Shown: positions 42,948 through 52,796, numbered from the stretch's first letter. The stretch is 54,852 nucleotides of DNA from Chloroflexota bacterium (GCA_028874195.1 JAPPLM010000025.1:1-54852), one strand, 5' to 3'. Notes: a model not told the origin generated them from the letters alone. Made by a program: numbers and translations.

Positions 42948-43979
42948 ATGAGCGATGTGTTTGATTTCGATACGTACATCATGGCGCATTACGAAAAGCA
43001 CCCGCCGCTCATGCACTTTGCCGGCGAGAGCCGGGATGAGTGGTTCGCGTGGCAACAGCGCTTACGCGCCAAGCTACTCGAACTCATGGAGCCGTTTCCT
43101 GAGCAGGTGCCGCTGGAAGCGCGGGTTGTCGAGGAGCGGGAGCAATTCGGCGTGCATTACGAGAAGGTGGTGTATACCACCGCCGAAGACGTACAGGTCC
43201 CGGCGTGGCTGCTCATTCCGGAGAAAGTGACAACGCCAGCACCGGGAATTATTTGTCTACACGGTCACGGGGGACCGTACGGCAAAGATCCCGTGGCACA
43301 CGTGGACCATGGCGAAGAGGAACTCGCGCGGGCGATCAAGAACTACAATTATGACTACGGCCTACAGCTTGCCAAACGCGGCTTTGTGACCCTGTGTCCC
43401 GATGCGCGCGGCTTTGGTGAGCGCAGAGAAGACTTCCGGCGCTATCCCAACCGTGATGGCTGCAACGTTAATGGCATCAAGACGTTTCTTTTTGGCATGA
43501 ACTTGATGGCACTCAACACCTGGGACGATATGCGGGGTCTTGGCTACTTGGCGAGCCGGCCGGAAGTGGACGCGGACCGGCTCGGATGCATCGGCTTGTC
43601 ACTTGGCGGCACGCGCTCGATGTACCTCTCGGCGGTCGACGAGCGCGTAAAAGCGTCTTCTGTGGTGTGTTATCTGACGACCTTCAAACAGTATGCGCTC
43701 ATCCAGGGCAATTTCTGCGGATCGCAATTCGTGCCCGGTGTGCTCAAGTACGCGGAAGTATCGGACCTCTGCGGCTTAATAGCCCCGCGGCCGCTCCTCA
43801 TCGAGGCCGGCATTCAAGACGGAGGCTTTCCGATCGTGGCCGCGCGCGAGGCGTATGCACACTTGGAAACCATCTACGCGGCGGCGCAGGTATCGGAAAG
43901 CCTCTGGCTCGACGAATTCGACGGCGGGCACCAGTTCAGCGGCGCCAAAGCCTTCGACTTCTTCAACACGTATCTATAA
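42948..43979 (+). CDS. Alpha/beta hydrolase, esterase-like (copy 1)
   Basis: A 343-residue alpha/beta hydrolase of the acetyl-xylan-esterase/dienelactone-hydrolase-like group. Catalytic candidates are Ser218 in GLSLGGTRS, Asp291 in EAGIQDGGFP and His328 in FDGGHQFSG; the oxyanion region is ICLHGHGG near 103. The N-terminal 60 residues (HFAGESRDEWFAWQQRLRAKLLELM) are characteristic of this group. There is no signal peptide, so the substrate is cytosolic. It starts 51 bases after the ferredoxin gene, with GGGAG upstream of the ATG, and is followed by a close duplicate. Confidence 0.88.
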   Translation: MSDVFDFDTYIMAHYEKHPPLMHFAGESRDEWFAWQQRLRAKLLELMEPFPEQVPLEARVVEEREQFGVHYEKVVYTTAEDVQVPAWLLIPEKVTTPAPGIICLHGHGGPYGKDPVAHVDHGEEELARAIKNYNYDYGLQLAKRGFVTLCPDARGFGERREDFRRYPNRDGCNVNGIKTFLFGMNLMALNTWDDMRGLGYLASRPEVDADRLGCIGLSLGGTRSMYLSAVDERVKASSVVCYLTTFKQYALIQGNFCGSQFVPGVLKYAEVSDLCGLIAPRPLLIEAGIQDGGFPIVAAREAYAHLETIYAAAQVSESLWLDEFDGGHQFSGAKAFDFFNTYL

Positions 43980-44339
43980 CGCAGAGTCCCTGGGGAGGTG
44001 GCGGAGCTTTTCGCAGGGCACGACGCGGCGCTGGCGAACGAGCCCAAGAATGCTTCCCAACAAGCGTTCTCCCCATGCGGTCTCGCTGCTCATTGAGTCA
44101 ACGGGCATTGCGTCATACCATGAATGGCCAGCCTGTTGTAGCTTGTGCTGTAGGATGGTCCCGCCCACACATAACGATTTGCCGGGTTGCATTAGAGGCT
44201 TTATTGAAGGCTCTTGCATGACGATTTGGCTTGGTAGAGAAGTGCGATTACAATTCGAGGTGAGAATTGGAGCGGTCAGTGGAGGGGTTGAGTAAGCATA
44301 GAGTGAGTAGTCGATGTGTTGAACCAGGAGAGGCACCTC
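43980..44339. other. Intergenic region between the two hydrolase copies
   Basis: No gene, hairpin or clear repeat is seen. The length argues that the second hydrolase may have its own promoter, but none stands out. Confidence 0.5.
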
Positions 44340-45368
44340 ATGAGCGATGTTCTTGATTTCGATTCCTACATCATGGCGTACTACGACAAGCACCCCCCGC
44401 TTATGCACTTTGCCGGCGAGAGCCGGGATGAGTGGTACACGTGGCAGCAGCGTTTGCGCGCCAAGCTTCTGGAACTTATGGAGCCACTTCCCGAACAGGT
44501 GCCGCTGGATGCGCACGTTGTCGAGGAGCGAGAGCAGTTTGGCGTGCACTACGAGAAAGTGGTGTACACAACTGAGGAAAATGTGCAGGTACCGGCATGG
44601 CTCTTGATCCCGGAAAATGCAGCGCAGCCTGCTCCCGGTATCATCTGCTTTCACGGACATGGAGTAGACGGCAAAGATAATGTGGCGAATGTGGACTACG
44701 GCGAGGAAGAAAGAGCAGGCACGATCGAACGCGCCAATTATGACTACGGCCTGCAGCTTGCCAAGCGTGGTTATGTGACCCTGTGCCCAGATGCGCGCGG
44801 CTTTGGTGAGCGCAGAGAAGACTTCAGGCGCTACGGCAAGCGCGACGGCTGCAACGTGAACGGCATCAAGACCCTATTATTCGGGATAAACCTGATGGCG
44901 CTCAACACCTGGGACGACATGCGGGGTCTTGATTACCTGGCAAGTCGGCCGGAGGTGGACGCGGATCGGCTGGGCTGCATCGGCCTCTCGTTTGGCGGCA
45001 CGCGCTCAATGTACCTTGCGGCCGCGGATGAGCGCGTGAAAGCGGCAGACGTGGTGTGCTATCTGACGACATTCAAGCAGTACGCATTGACGCAGGGCAA
45101 TTTCTGCGGATCGCAATTCGTGCCTGGAATTCTCAAGTATGCTGAAGTGGCCGACGTGTGCGGCCTGGTGGCGCCGCGGCCGCTGCTCATCGAGTCCGGT
45201 ATACATGACGGAGGCTTTCCGATTGCGGCGGCGCGTGAGGCGTATGCGCATCTGGAAACCATCTACGCGGCGGCGCAGGTATCGGAAAGCCTCTGGCTCG
45301 ATGAATTCGACGGCGGGCACGAGTTCAGCGGCGCCAAAGCCTTCGACTTCTTTAACGCCTACCTATAA
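44340..45368 (+). CDS. Alpha/beta hydrolase, esterase-like (copy 2)
   Basis: A 342-residue duplicate of the preceding hydrolase, identical over long stretches (for example HFAGESRDEW and YAHLETIYAAAQVSESLW). The nucleophile elbow is GLSFGGTRS, the Asp is in ESGIHDGGFP and the His in FDGGHEFSG, so the triad is intact. Differences concentrate around residues 100-135 (GHGVDGKDNVANVDYGEEE), next to the oxyanion region, which may alter substrate choice. AGGAG lies nine bases before the ATG. Its 3' end overlaps the convergent PRC-barrel gene by 17 bases. Confidence 0.88.
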   Translation: MSDVLDFDSYIMAYYDKHPPLMHFAGESRDEWYTWQQRLRAKLLELMEPLPEQVPLDAHVVEEREQFGVHYEKVVYTTEENVQVPAWLLIPENAAQPAPGIICFHGHGVDGKDNVANVDYGEEERAGTIERANYDYGLQLAKRGYVTLCPDARGFGERREDFRRYGKRDGCNVNGIKTLLFGINLMALNTWDDMRGLDYLASRPEVDADRLGCIGLSFGGTRSMYLAAADERVKAADVVCYLTTFKQYALTQGNFCGSQFVPGILKYAEVADVCGLVAPRPLLIESGIHDGGFPIAAAREAYAHLETIYAAAQVSESLWLDEFDGGHEFSGAKAFDFFNAYL

Positions 45369-45615
45369 GACGTAGGCCGCGCGCGTTGTGGTGCAGCCGG
45401 TCGCGGCGCACAAGCTGGCGCCGGTTCCCCAGTTCAAGAATGCTGGGAGACGCGATTTCGGCGTAGACCGTCTCGTCGGTTTCCGTGTCTACGACAACGG
45501 CGCGCACTTTGCCCACTACGCGGTTGCACCGGTCGTAGACCCGCAACCCGCGCAGGTCTTGAAACTGCGTGTCCGGCTTGTCCGCTAACTCGCGCTCAAG
45601 ACGACGGAGTGGCAT
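45352..45615 (-). CDS. Small PRC-barrel-like domain protein
   Basis: An 87-residue protein whose core, LRGLRVYDRCNRVVGKVRAVVVDTETDETVYAEI, matches the PRC-barrel pattern (LxGxxVxDxxGxxxGxVxdvxvD). ATG at 45615 is supported by GGAAGG six bases upstream. PRC-barrel proteins act in RNA processing, photosynthetic complexes or stress, and stand-alone copies have no assigned role. It converges on, and overlaps by 17 bases, the second hydrolase gene. Confidence 0.72.
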   Translation of the reverse strand: MPLRRLERELADKPDTQFQDLRGLRVYDRCNRVVGKVRAVVVDTETDETVYAEIASPSILELGNRRQLVRRDRLHHNARGLRLIGRR

Positions 45616-45899
45616 ACGGTACCTTCCTTTCTTCTGCTTCTCTTTCTCCTCGTATCCAGTATCTCCGAGGAACATTAGAGCAGCATGAAAGGCAGGTTGC
45701 CGGGAGATTAAGACCGATGGTCAGAGCGGCGGCGCGACCGCGCAGCCGCAGAGTGTGTTTATTGCGATGGTTGGCCGAACGAGCAAGCATTCCAATCTAC
45801 GCCGACACTTTATCGCAGCGGTGCGATCCACTCGCCTGGGAGAAGAGCACCGACTCGCGCATCCCGTGAGGGTCTTCTTAGCGTAGACAAGAGTGCTGC

Positions 45900-47210
45900 C
45901 TAGGCGGGTTGGAATGTTTCTTCTATTTCTTCGCCCAAATCCGCCGTGTCGTCCACGCGGAAGATGAACCAGGCGGCAATCGCCATCATAGGCAGGAAGG
46001 CGGCGACGGCAGCGGGGCGGCCCCAATCCAGGCCGTTTACTATCAGGGCCCAGAGGAGCGGCCCGATAATGGCTGCAAAACGTCCCACCATCGCATAGAG
46101 GCCGTAGAACTGGCCGATGTTTTGCGGCGGCGCGAGGCGGAGCATCAAGGGCCGGTCGGCTGCCCAGGTACTGCCGAGGGCGAAGCCGCCAAGGGGTGCG
46201 ACGGCCCAGAAGATGCTTGAAGTAAGGCTGAAGAGGGGCACTGCCACGGTGAGTATGATGGCGATGGTCCAAAGGCCGATTACAATCAGCAGGGACGGCC
46301 TCGGCCCAATCCAGTCCACCACAAAGCCCCAAGACAACCCGCCCACCATCGCCGCGGCAATACCGAGAATCAAGGCAATCTGTACTTGCGCCTCGGTGAA
46401 GTCCACCTCGTTCGTGAGATAGATGCCCATGAAGATGATGAACGTGTTGGCGGCATCAGTGTAGAAGACCCGGCCGATCAGAAAACGCCGCAAGTTTGGC
46501 AGTTTATCTAAGCGTACAAAAGTATTGCGCAAATCATGAATCGCGCGTTTAGCGGCTTTGGGTCCCAGCATAACGCTGCCGGCACGAGGCTTTTCCCGCA
46601 CCCAGAAGAAGCACGGCAAGGCAAAGAGTAAAAAGAGGACCGCCGTCAGTTTGAAGACGAGGGGCTTATCAGCTGGGTTACTCTCCAATATCGCTAGCCC
46701 CAGCAGGTTCTCCAATACAATCAGCCCTGTCAGCACGCCGATAAAGGAGCCCATGTAACCCACGCCAATGCCAATGCCGCCCACGCGCCCGCGATTCTCC
46801 TTGGTACTTACCACTGGCAGCAGCGCGTCATAGAAGATCAAGCCAGATTGGTAGAAGGTGTTGGCAACGATGAAGATGACGAGCGCCAGGAAGACGCCGG
46901 TCATGCCGAGCAGGAGAGTGGCCGCGCAGCAGACGAGCGTCGAAACGATGAGAAAGGGCATCCGCCGGGGCGTCTGATCCGAGAGCGCGCCCAAGAATGG
47001 GGCGACCAGAAAGACAATGAACATCGAGAGGCTATTGGCCAGCGCATAGTCGCTGTCCTTCCCGCCCATGTCGTTGATGACCCACAGCGAGAAGTAGAGC
47101 GTGACGATATTCATGGAGAATATCGTGTTGGCAAGGTCGTAAAGCACCCAACTCCCAACTGCTAGGAGTCTTGGGCGTTCGGGAGTGGCGGCGGTTGCAG
47201 TGGCTTCCAT
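45900..47210 (-). CDS. MFS transporter, UMF1/Atg22-like
   Basis: A 436-residue carrier with about twelve helices. The opening VLYDLANTIFSMNIVTLYFSLW is characteristic of the UMF1 (Atg22-like) branch, followed by FLGALSDQTPRRMPFLIV after helix 2 with the MFS loop motif, and VSTKENRGRVGGIGIGVGYMG near residue 140, also typical of this branch. A charged central loop near 225 separates the halves. ATG at 47210 has AAGG seven bases upstream; a GTG two codons earlier is possible. The cargo is unknown. Confidence 0.88.
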   Translation of the reverse strand: MEATATAATPERPRLLAVGSWVLYDLANTIFSMNIVTLYFSLWVINDMGGKDSDYALANSLSMFIVFLVAPFLGALSDQTPRRMPFLIVSTLVCCAATLLLGMTGVFLALVIFIVANTFYQSGLIFYDALLPVVSTKENRGRVGGIGIGVGYMGSFIGVLTGLIVLENLLGLAILESNPADKPLVFKLTAVLFLLFALPCFFWVREKPRAGSVMLGPKAAKRAIHDLRNTFVRLDKLPNLRRFLIGRVFYTDAANTFIIFMGIYLTNEVDFTEAQVQIALILGIAAAMVGGLSWGFVVDWIGPRPSLLIVIGLWTIAIILTVAVPLFSLTSSIFWAVAPLGGFALGSTWAADRPLMLRLAPPQNIGQFYGLYAMVGRFAAIIGPLLWALIVNGLDWGRPAAVAAFLPMMAIAAWFIFRVDDTADLGEEIEETFQPA

Positions 47211-47577
47211 AGGCACCTTCAGCGCATTCTAGCTCATGAAGGGAGCGGCAAACAGCTTACGAAACGGATTCGCAGAACATAGGTTGGCTGGGCATATCTC
47301 GAACGAATAGACCTGTAAGCGCCCACCGTTAACCAACTCTCCTGCGTACTGACTTCTCTCGATGAGAAACTACGACAGACGAGGTCTCTCTTTGGGCGAA
47401 TGATTGCCAAGCTGATAGAAGTATACCAGTTGCCCGACCGAGAGTCATTGTGGAATCGTTCTGCCAAGATGCACGTGCTGAGTGGGCGGGAAACTGGAGA
47501 TCGAGTTGGCTTTGCTCGGAGGTCCGGGCGTGGGGTCTTCGAGTCTTTCCGCAATTGAGTTGGCTGCATGTGCAAGG
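47211..47577. other. Intergenic region, no gene seen
   Basis: I see no repeat, hairpin or coding sequence that I can support here. Confidence 0.5.
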
Positions 47578-48384
47578 CTAGGAGAAGGGTGCCTGGAGCT
47601 TAGCGAGAATCCTCTCTGCCAGCGAGGCCATCTCTGTCACGTGCGCCACGTGAGCGTCGTATGCTTCCGGGGAGACGCGGGTATCGATGTACTCTACGGA
47701 GAGAGGCCCGGCGTAGCCAATCTGCGTGAGGCCGCGCAATAGTCCCGAGAAGTCAACAATTCCTTGGCCGGGCGGCACAAGTATCTTGTCTGGCGTGCTG
47801 CCAGCATCGCGCAGATGAACGATGTGCGTGTGCGGAAATGTCGCGGCAAAATCACGGCCCTGCCACGGTCCGGCATAGAAATGTGAGGGATCGAGGGCGA
47901 GGCCAAGATTTGGCACTGACTCCACTAGCCGCACTGCCAGTGCCGGTATTTCAGTAAGGCAGTTTACGTGAGTCTCGAGACACAGTGTGACATCGTAGCG
48001 GGCGGCAACGGCGGCAAGCTGGCGCAGTTCAACGATGGCTGCCCCAAAAGAGGTCCCATTTGCGGGTGCATTGATGCAAACTGCCGTGAGTTCGTGGGAG
48101 GCGGCAAGCGCACAGACGGCGGCTGCTTGCTCTTCCAGTGACGCATCTGCGTTGCGGTCAAGCCCCACATTCATAGTGCTGAGCGCCAGGTTGTGCCGCT
48201 CCAAGCCGCGTTGGAGCGAGGCGGCGAAGCCTTCCCCGGATTGCACGAGCCCTAGGGCGCTCACGTGTGACCAGCGCTGCACGCCTAGATCGACATAACG
48301 AAACCCGAGTTGCGCGATGCGCTGCAAGGCCTCATCTAGCGGTTGCTGCGTGAAACAGAGCGTGGAACAGGCAAGTGTCAGCAT
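47578..48384 (-). CDS. Sugar phosphate isomerase/epimerase-like TIM barrel protein
   Basis: A 268-residue xylose-isomerase-like TIM barrel protein. It opens with LACSTLCF and LGFRYVDLGVQRWSHV. Likely metal ligands are Glu in CLETHVN near 137, Asp-His in LALDPSHFY near 162, His in HIVHLRDAG near 190 and Glu in LSVEYID near 228. It is only distantly similar to the protein at 1494. It follows the trp-linked methyltransferase on the same strand after 160 bases. The substrate is unknown. Confidence 0.84.
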   Translation of the reverse strand: MLTLACSTLCFTQQPLDEALQRIAQLGFRYVDLGVQRWSHVSALGLVQSGEGFAASLQRGLERHNLALSTMNVGLDRNADASLEEQAAAVCALAASHELTAVCINAPANGTSFGAAIVELRQLAAVAARYDVTLCLETHVNCLTEIPALAVRLVESVPNLGLALDPSHFYAGPWQGRDFAATFPHTHIVHLRDAGSTPDKILVPPGQGIVDFSGLLRGLTQIGYAGPLSVEYIDTRVSPEAYDAHVAHVTEMASLAERILAKLQAPFS

Positions 48385-48544
48385 GGATAGTGCAGCAGGC
48401 TCCCTACGCCAGGTTCTTCCCGATCATCGTACCCTAAGGGTTGCGCAACCGCTCCGAAAGAAATGTAGGCATGGTCTCTTTGTTTTCGACCATGGATTCT
48501 GTGGTGTACGCCATCTAAAGAGAAGATAGTGCTTGATCACCGCT

Positions 48545-49237
48545 CTATTGCCTTTCAATGACGAGCATCTCGTTTGCGCCCTTGAGAAATTCATACGGCA
48601 CGCGGCGTACCGCGGCCTGGAAACCTGCGCGGCGGAGCGCTGTAAGCGCTGGATCGAGGTGCGGCGAGACCTGGCCGTCCAGATCGAGCAGTGGAAAGAC
48701 GCGGACTTCAGTTGCCACCCGGCAAAGTTCGCGCAGGGCCGCTACGTGGAAGGCTTCTGCAAGGTGCTGCGCATAGAGGAAGAGAAAGTGGGAACAGAGT
48801 GCAAGATCGAAGGCGCCGTCCGCGAATGCGAGGTGAGGCAGAGCAGACACGACATAACGGCCGCGTTGCCTGCCGCGAGCGAAGTCACGCAGGAAGGTTT
48901 CCATTGCGGTCATGCGCAACTCGCCAAGTGCCTGGATTGAGGGGATCGCGTCCCACACGAAATTCGTGTACGTGATAGGCATCTGACTCATCATTGTCGC
49001 AAAGGTCGCATCGATGCGCCGGCGTATCTCACGGCCGCTGAAGATGTAGAGGGGATCGCAGGATACTACCCGACGACCGCGAGCCGTCATCTCGGCATTG
49101 AAGCTCGCGGGCCCGTCTGCGCAGCCGAGGATGTCTTTGGTCAAGTCTTGCTCGCTGAGGGCAAACATACCCGCGTATTCAGACAGCGAGCGGCCCCAAG
49201 GCACGACTTGAGAAAGCTGTACGCCTTTTCGTGCCAT
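48545..49237 (-). CDS. SAM-methyltransferase-like protein linked to trpA
   Basis: A 230-residue protein with methyltransferase-like features: DILGCADGPASFNAEMTARGRRVVSCDP near residue 35 reads as motif I (with GCADGP in place of the usual GxGxG) and strand 2. FDLALCSHFLFLY near 146 is the post-motif II strand, and the C-terminus ends with a GANEMLVIER strand. The first motif is weak, so cofactor binding is not certain. It begins six bases after the trpA stop, suggesting translation from the same transcript. A link to tryptophan metabolism is possible but unproven. Confidence 0.75.
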   Translation of the reverse strand: MARKGVQLSQVVPWGRSLSEYAGMFALSEQDLTKDILGCADGPASFNAEMTARGRRVVSCDPLYIFSGREIRRRIDATFATMMSQMPITYTNFVWDAIPSIQALGELRMTAMETFLRDFARGRQRGRYVVSALPHLAFADGAFDLALCSHFLFLYAQHLAEAFHVAALRELCRVATEVRVFPLLDLDGQVSPHLDPALTALRRAGFQAAVRRVPYEFLKGANEMLVIERQ

Positions 49238-49243
49238 TTGCAG

Positions 49244-50065
49244 TTACTGGCCGTGGGCTGTGGCTTCCCGCATTTCCCGCACGAGATCGGTCAGCGCAGC
49301 GTAACGCCTTGCGGCGGGTGTATCATCCAACACGTTGATTAGCGCGCTCGCGCTGACTACACCTTCGGCAAGCTGAGCGATGGTGGCAACGTGTTCTGGT
49401 CGTGAAACACCGAAGCCTACCGCCAGCGGCAGGTCGGTGTGCTCCCGCACGCGGCCCAAGAAGTCCGGCAGCGTGGCGGAGAGCTGCTCCCGCGCGCCGG
49501 TGACGCCGGTGAGCGAGACGCAATACACGAACCCGCTCCCTGCTTGGACGTTGGCCTGGATGCGCGATTCGGTGCTGGTGGGCGCCAGAAGCGGGATGAG
49601 GTCAAGATCATGGGACCTGGCGAGTGTGCCAAACTCCTGCCCTTCCTCCGGCGGTAGATCGGGCACGATGAAACCGTCGAGTCCAATCTCTCCCGCCTCG
49701 GTCACAACACGCTCCAGACCATAGTGCAGGAAGGGATTGTAGTAGCCCATAAAGACGAGCGGCGTTTCAACTCCCTCAGCCCGCAAGTCCCGTACGACAT
49801 CGAAAGCCATCTTAAGCGTGGTGCCTTGTTCTAGGGCGATTTGCGATGCGTGCTGGATCGTCGCGCCATCGGCGAGTGGATCGGAGAAGGGTATGCCGAG
49901 TTCGACGACGTCCGAACCGCCTGCCAGGAGCGCGCGCACGACGTCGGCGGTATCCGCCGGTGTGGGATACCCAACGGTGGCAAACGTGATGAGCGCGGCG
50001 CGGTTCTCCGCTTTCGTTTGGGCGAAGGTTGCAGCGAGGCGGTGTCCTTGAATTGGTCCGCTCAC
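49244..50065 (-). CDS. trpA: Tryptophan synthase alpha subunit
   Basis: TrpA of 273 residues. Catalytic regions are [20 protein letters not shown] near residue 48 (Glu and Asp of the active site) and [12 protein letters not shown] near 105; the phosphate-binding end is [11 protein letters not shown] near 217. The enzyme cleaves indole-glycerol phosphate and passes indole to TrpB through the complex. The GTG start overlaps the trpB stop by four bases (GTGA), giving translational coupling and equal amounts of both subunits. Confidence 0.97.
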   Translation of the reverse strand: MSGPIQGHRLAATFAQTKAENRAALITFATVGYPTPADTADVVRALLAGGSDVVELGIPFSDPLADGATIQHASQIALEQGTTLKMAFDVVRDLRAEGVETPLVFMGYYNPFLHYGLERVVTEAGEIGLDGFIVPDLPPEEGQEFGTLARSHDLDLIPLLAPTSTESRIQANVQAGSGFVYCVSLTGVTGAREQLSATLPDFLGRVREHTDLPLAVGFGVSRPEHVATIAQLAEGVVSASALINVLDDTPAARRYAALTDLVREMREATAHGQ

Positions 50066-51261
50066 AGCTCCACCCCCAATCCCTCGGCGACGATGGTCAT
50101 GTCTTTGTCACCCCGGCCGGAGAGGTTGATCAGCACAATCTGATCCTGCGGGAGTGCACTCGCCAATTGCGCGGCATGGTACATGGCGTGTGCGGGCTCC
50201 AAGGCAGGTATGATGCCCTCAGTTCGACAAAGATGCTGGAAGCCTTCCAGCGCCTGCTCGTCCGTCACGCCCACATACTCCGCCCGCCCCAGGTCTTTCA
50301 AGTAACTGTGTTCGGGGCCGACGCCGGGGTAGTCCAGTCCGGCGGAGATGCTATGTGGCTCGTAGATCTGGCCATCGCCGTCCTGCAGCAAGTAGCTCTT
50401 CGCGCCGTGGAGGGTGCCGGGTGTGCCCGCAACGAGCGTCGCCGCGTGCTCGCCGCTCTCGATGCCGTGTCCGGCGGCTTCCACACCCACCAGGCGCACT
50501 TCCGTATCGTCTACAAAGGGGTGGAAGATGCCTATGGCGTTGCTGCCGCCGCCAACACAGGCCACCACGACATCAGGCAAGCGTCCAAATTGCGCCAAGC
50601 ATTGCTCGCGCGCCTCCCTGCCGATGATGCTCTGTAAATCGCGCACGATGGTGGGATATGGGTGCGGGCCCACCACGGAGCCGATGATGTAGTGGGTGGT
50701 CTCAACGTTGGTGACCCAGTCGCGAATGGTCTCGTTGATGGCATCCTTGAGCGTGCGGCTGCCGGACATCACCGGTATTACGGTGGCGCCGAGCAGCTTC
50801 ATGCGAAAGACGTTGAGCGTCTGGCGGTGCACGTCCACCTCGCCCATGTAGACGATGCACTCGAGGCCGAGCATGGCGCACGCGGCGGCGGTAGCGACGC
50901 CGTGCTGCCCCGCGCCGGTCTCGGCGATGATGCGGGTGCGCCCGATGCGCTTGGCAAGCAGCGCTTGTCCAAGGGCGTTGTTGATCTTGTGGGCGCCCGT
51001 ATGCGCCAGGTCTTCTCGCTTGAGATACATCTGCGCGCCGCCAATTTCGGCGCTCAGACGGGCGGCGTGATAGATGGGCGTGGGGCGACCTACATAGCGG
51101 TCCAACAGAACATCGAGTTCGTCTTGAAACGCGGTGTCATCGGCAAGGCCGGCGTAGGCTTCTTCCAATTCTTCCAGCGCCGGAATCACGGTCTCCGGCA
51201 CATATCGCCCGCCGTAGTCACCGAATTGTCCCCGTATGGTGAGTGAAGGTATTGTTGCCAT
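50062..51261 (-). CDS. trpB: Tryptophan synthase beta subunit
   Basis: TrpB of 399 residues, the standard TrpB1 length. Motifs include [21 protein letters not shown] at the N-terminus, the PLP lysine in [17 protein letters not shown] near residue 90, [12 protein letters not shown] near 113, the phosphate loop [10 protein letters not shown] near 235 and [16 protein letters not shown] near 290. It joins indole with serine to give tryptophan. AGGAG lies seven bases before the ATG. It lies 85 bases downstream of trpS and overlaps trpA. Confidence 0.98.
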   Translation of the reverse strand: MATIPSLTIRGQFGDYGGRYVPETVIPALEELEEAYAGLADDTAFQDELDVLLDRYVGRPTPIYHAARLSAEIGGAQMYLKREDLAHTGAHKINNALGQALLAKRIGRTRIIAETGAGQHGVATAAACAMLGLECIVYMGEVDVHRQTLNVFRMKLLGATVIPVMSGSRTLKDAINETIRDWVTNVETTHYIIGSVVGPHPYPTIVRDLQSIIGREAREQCLAQFGRLPDVVVACVGGGSNAIGIFHPFVDDTEVRLVGVEAAGHGIESGEHAATLVAGTPGTLHGAKSYLLQDGDGQIYEPHSISAGLDYPGVGPEHSYLKDLGRAEYVGVTDEQALEGFQHLCRTEGIIPALEPAHAMYHAAQLASALPQDQIVLINLSGRGDKDMTIVAEGLGVEL

Positions 51262-51346
51262 TGAAGCGCTCCTATTGCAGTGTGCCGTCCAGCGTACGAG
51301 GCGCAGCGCAGCACGAAATCTTGATTATCATACGTGAAATCCGCAT

Positions 51347-52417
51347 CTAGCCGGTTACGGTCGGCGTCGCGAGGAGATTTGCATAGTCGATGTACATGGC
51401 GGCGCGAACGTGGCCCATGGTCTCGCCGCCCACGGCACGCGTTTGTTCGATGCCGGTGCGCAAGACTTCCTGCACAATGTCGGGGTCGTTAGCAAACGCT
51501 TCGCGACGTTCTCTGACAGGGTCGAGCATCGCATTGAGCGCGGTGAAGAGCCGCCGCTTGACCTCCACGTCGCCGACGCGGCCCTTGCGGTACCGGTCCT
51601 TTAATTCGTCCACCTCGGCGACGTCCGGGTTGAAGGCGTCGTGGTACATGAACACCGGGTTGCCTTCTACGTGGCCGGGGTCGGTAGCCCGCAACCGCGT
51701 GGGGTCGGTGTACATGCTCATGACTTTCTTCTGTACCGCATCCGCGTCGTCGCTGAGCAGAATGACGTTGCCCAGGCTCTTGCTCATCTTGGCTTGGCCG
51801 TCGGTACCCATGAGACGCGGCACCTCGCTCAAGCGGTGCGTGCACTCCAAGAAGACGCGGTCGTACGTGCGGTTGAACCAGCCTGCAATGTCGTTGGTGA
51901 GTTCGAGGAGCGGCAATTGGTCTTCGCCCACCGGCACGCACAGTTCATCGCCGTCGGTATGCGGCGGCGGTGGTGTGAAGAGCAAAACGTCGGCGGCCTG
52001 GGAAACCGGATAGTTGTAGAAGCCAAGGTTGCCCGCGCGCTCGCCGTACTGTGCGCGCTCGTTCTTTATCGTTGGATTGCGCTCCACGTACGCCATGGGC
52101 GTGAGCATGGAGAAGTAGGTCGTCAGTTCCGTCAGGTCCTGTATCTGACTCTGCAACACAAAGTGAATGTTGGATTGCCGCGTGGGATCAAGCCCGACTG
52201 CGAGCCAATCGAGCACCATTTCGTGCACCGATTCGACAATCCGCTGCGGATCGTCGAAGTGCGTGCTGAAGGCCTGCACGTCGGCGAGCAGGAAGTAACA
52301 TTCGTATTCGTCCTGCATTTCGACCCAGTTGCGGAGCGCGCCAGCGTAGTGTCCGAGATGCGCCGCGCCGGTGGTGCGCATGCCGGTGAGAATGCGTTTT
52401 TGGGGTGGTCGTGCCAC
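51347..52417 (-). CDS. trpS: Tryptophan--tRNA ligase
   Basis: A class I aminoacyl-tRNA synthetase of 356 residues. The HIGH-like motif is AAHLGHYAG near residue 18 and the KMSKS loop is AKMSKSLGN near 212; PVGEDQLPLLELTNDIA near 165 is typical of TrpRS. It charges tRNA-Trp. GTG at 52417 is chosen because GGGAGG lies ten bases upstream; the longer frame adds 11 non-conserved residues. It stands inside the tryptophan block, upstream of trpB. No T-box leader is visible. Confidence 0.96.
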   Translation of the reverse strand: MARPPQKRILTGMRTTGAAHLGHYAGALRNWVEMQDEYECYFLLADVQAFSTHFDDPQRIVESVHEMVLDWLAVGLDPTRQSNIHFVLQSQIQDLTELTTYFSMLTPMAYVERNPTIKNERAQYGERAGNLGFYNYPVSQAADVLLFTPPPPHTDGDELCVPVGEDQLPLLELTNDIAGWFNRTYDRVFLECTHRLSEVPRLMGTDGQAKMSKSLGNVILLSDDADAVQKKVMSMYTDPTRLRATDPGHVEGNPVFMYHDAFNPDVAEVDELKDRYRKGRVGDVEVKRRLFTALNAMLDPVRERREAFANDPDIVQEVLRTGIEQTRAVGGETMGHVRAAMYIDYANLLATPTVTG

Positions 52418-52584
52418 AGTTTTCTTTCCTCCCTGTTTAAAATCTTGCAATGACTTGCTTAGGGATTTTTTACTCTTTTAGCTGGGGGAACACTAGGTGT
52501 GTTGGCTCTTCAAGTATCTGTCCGTCGTCGCTACAAAATAGGCGGCATCACGGCCCGTCATTATCATGAAAATAGCGTGACCAA

Positions 52585-52620
52585 GCCGTTCGCCCTGAGC
52601 ATCGTCGAAGGGTGAACGGC
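52585..52620. repeat. Dispersed palindrome, family B
   Basis: GCCGTTC and GAACGGC enclose GCCCTGAGC-atcg-TCGAAGGGT, the common form of family B. Confidence 0.8.
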
Positions 52621-52657
52621 GGAGGTATCGGGTAAACAACTCCACACCCTATTCTCT

Positions 52658-52704
52658 CCGTTCATGCTTCGACAGGGGCTTCGCGCAGCCCTCAGCACGA
52701 ACGG
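52658..52704. repeat. Dispersed palindrome, family B, longer form
   Basis: CCGTTCATGCTTCGACAGG is followed by a short insert, then CCCTCAGCACGAACGG. Confidence 0.8.
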
Positions 52705-52752
52705 AGAATGTGCGTTCATTTTCATACCCTTGTGTGGCCCTCACAAGGCCAT

Positions 52753-52796
52753 GGTGATTCCCGGAAAGCCGCCCCCGCGCGGGGGGCGGAATCCGT
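52753..52796. repeat. GC-rich inverted repeat
   Basis: GATTCC and GGAATC flank CCGCCCCC and GGGGGGCGG. It is probably a further member of the ATTCC/GGAAT family with a different core. Confidence 0.6.

Noticed and set aside
52418-52584. T-box leader before trpS
   Set aside because: No TGGNACCGCG-type sequence on the minus strand.
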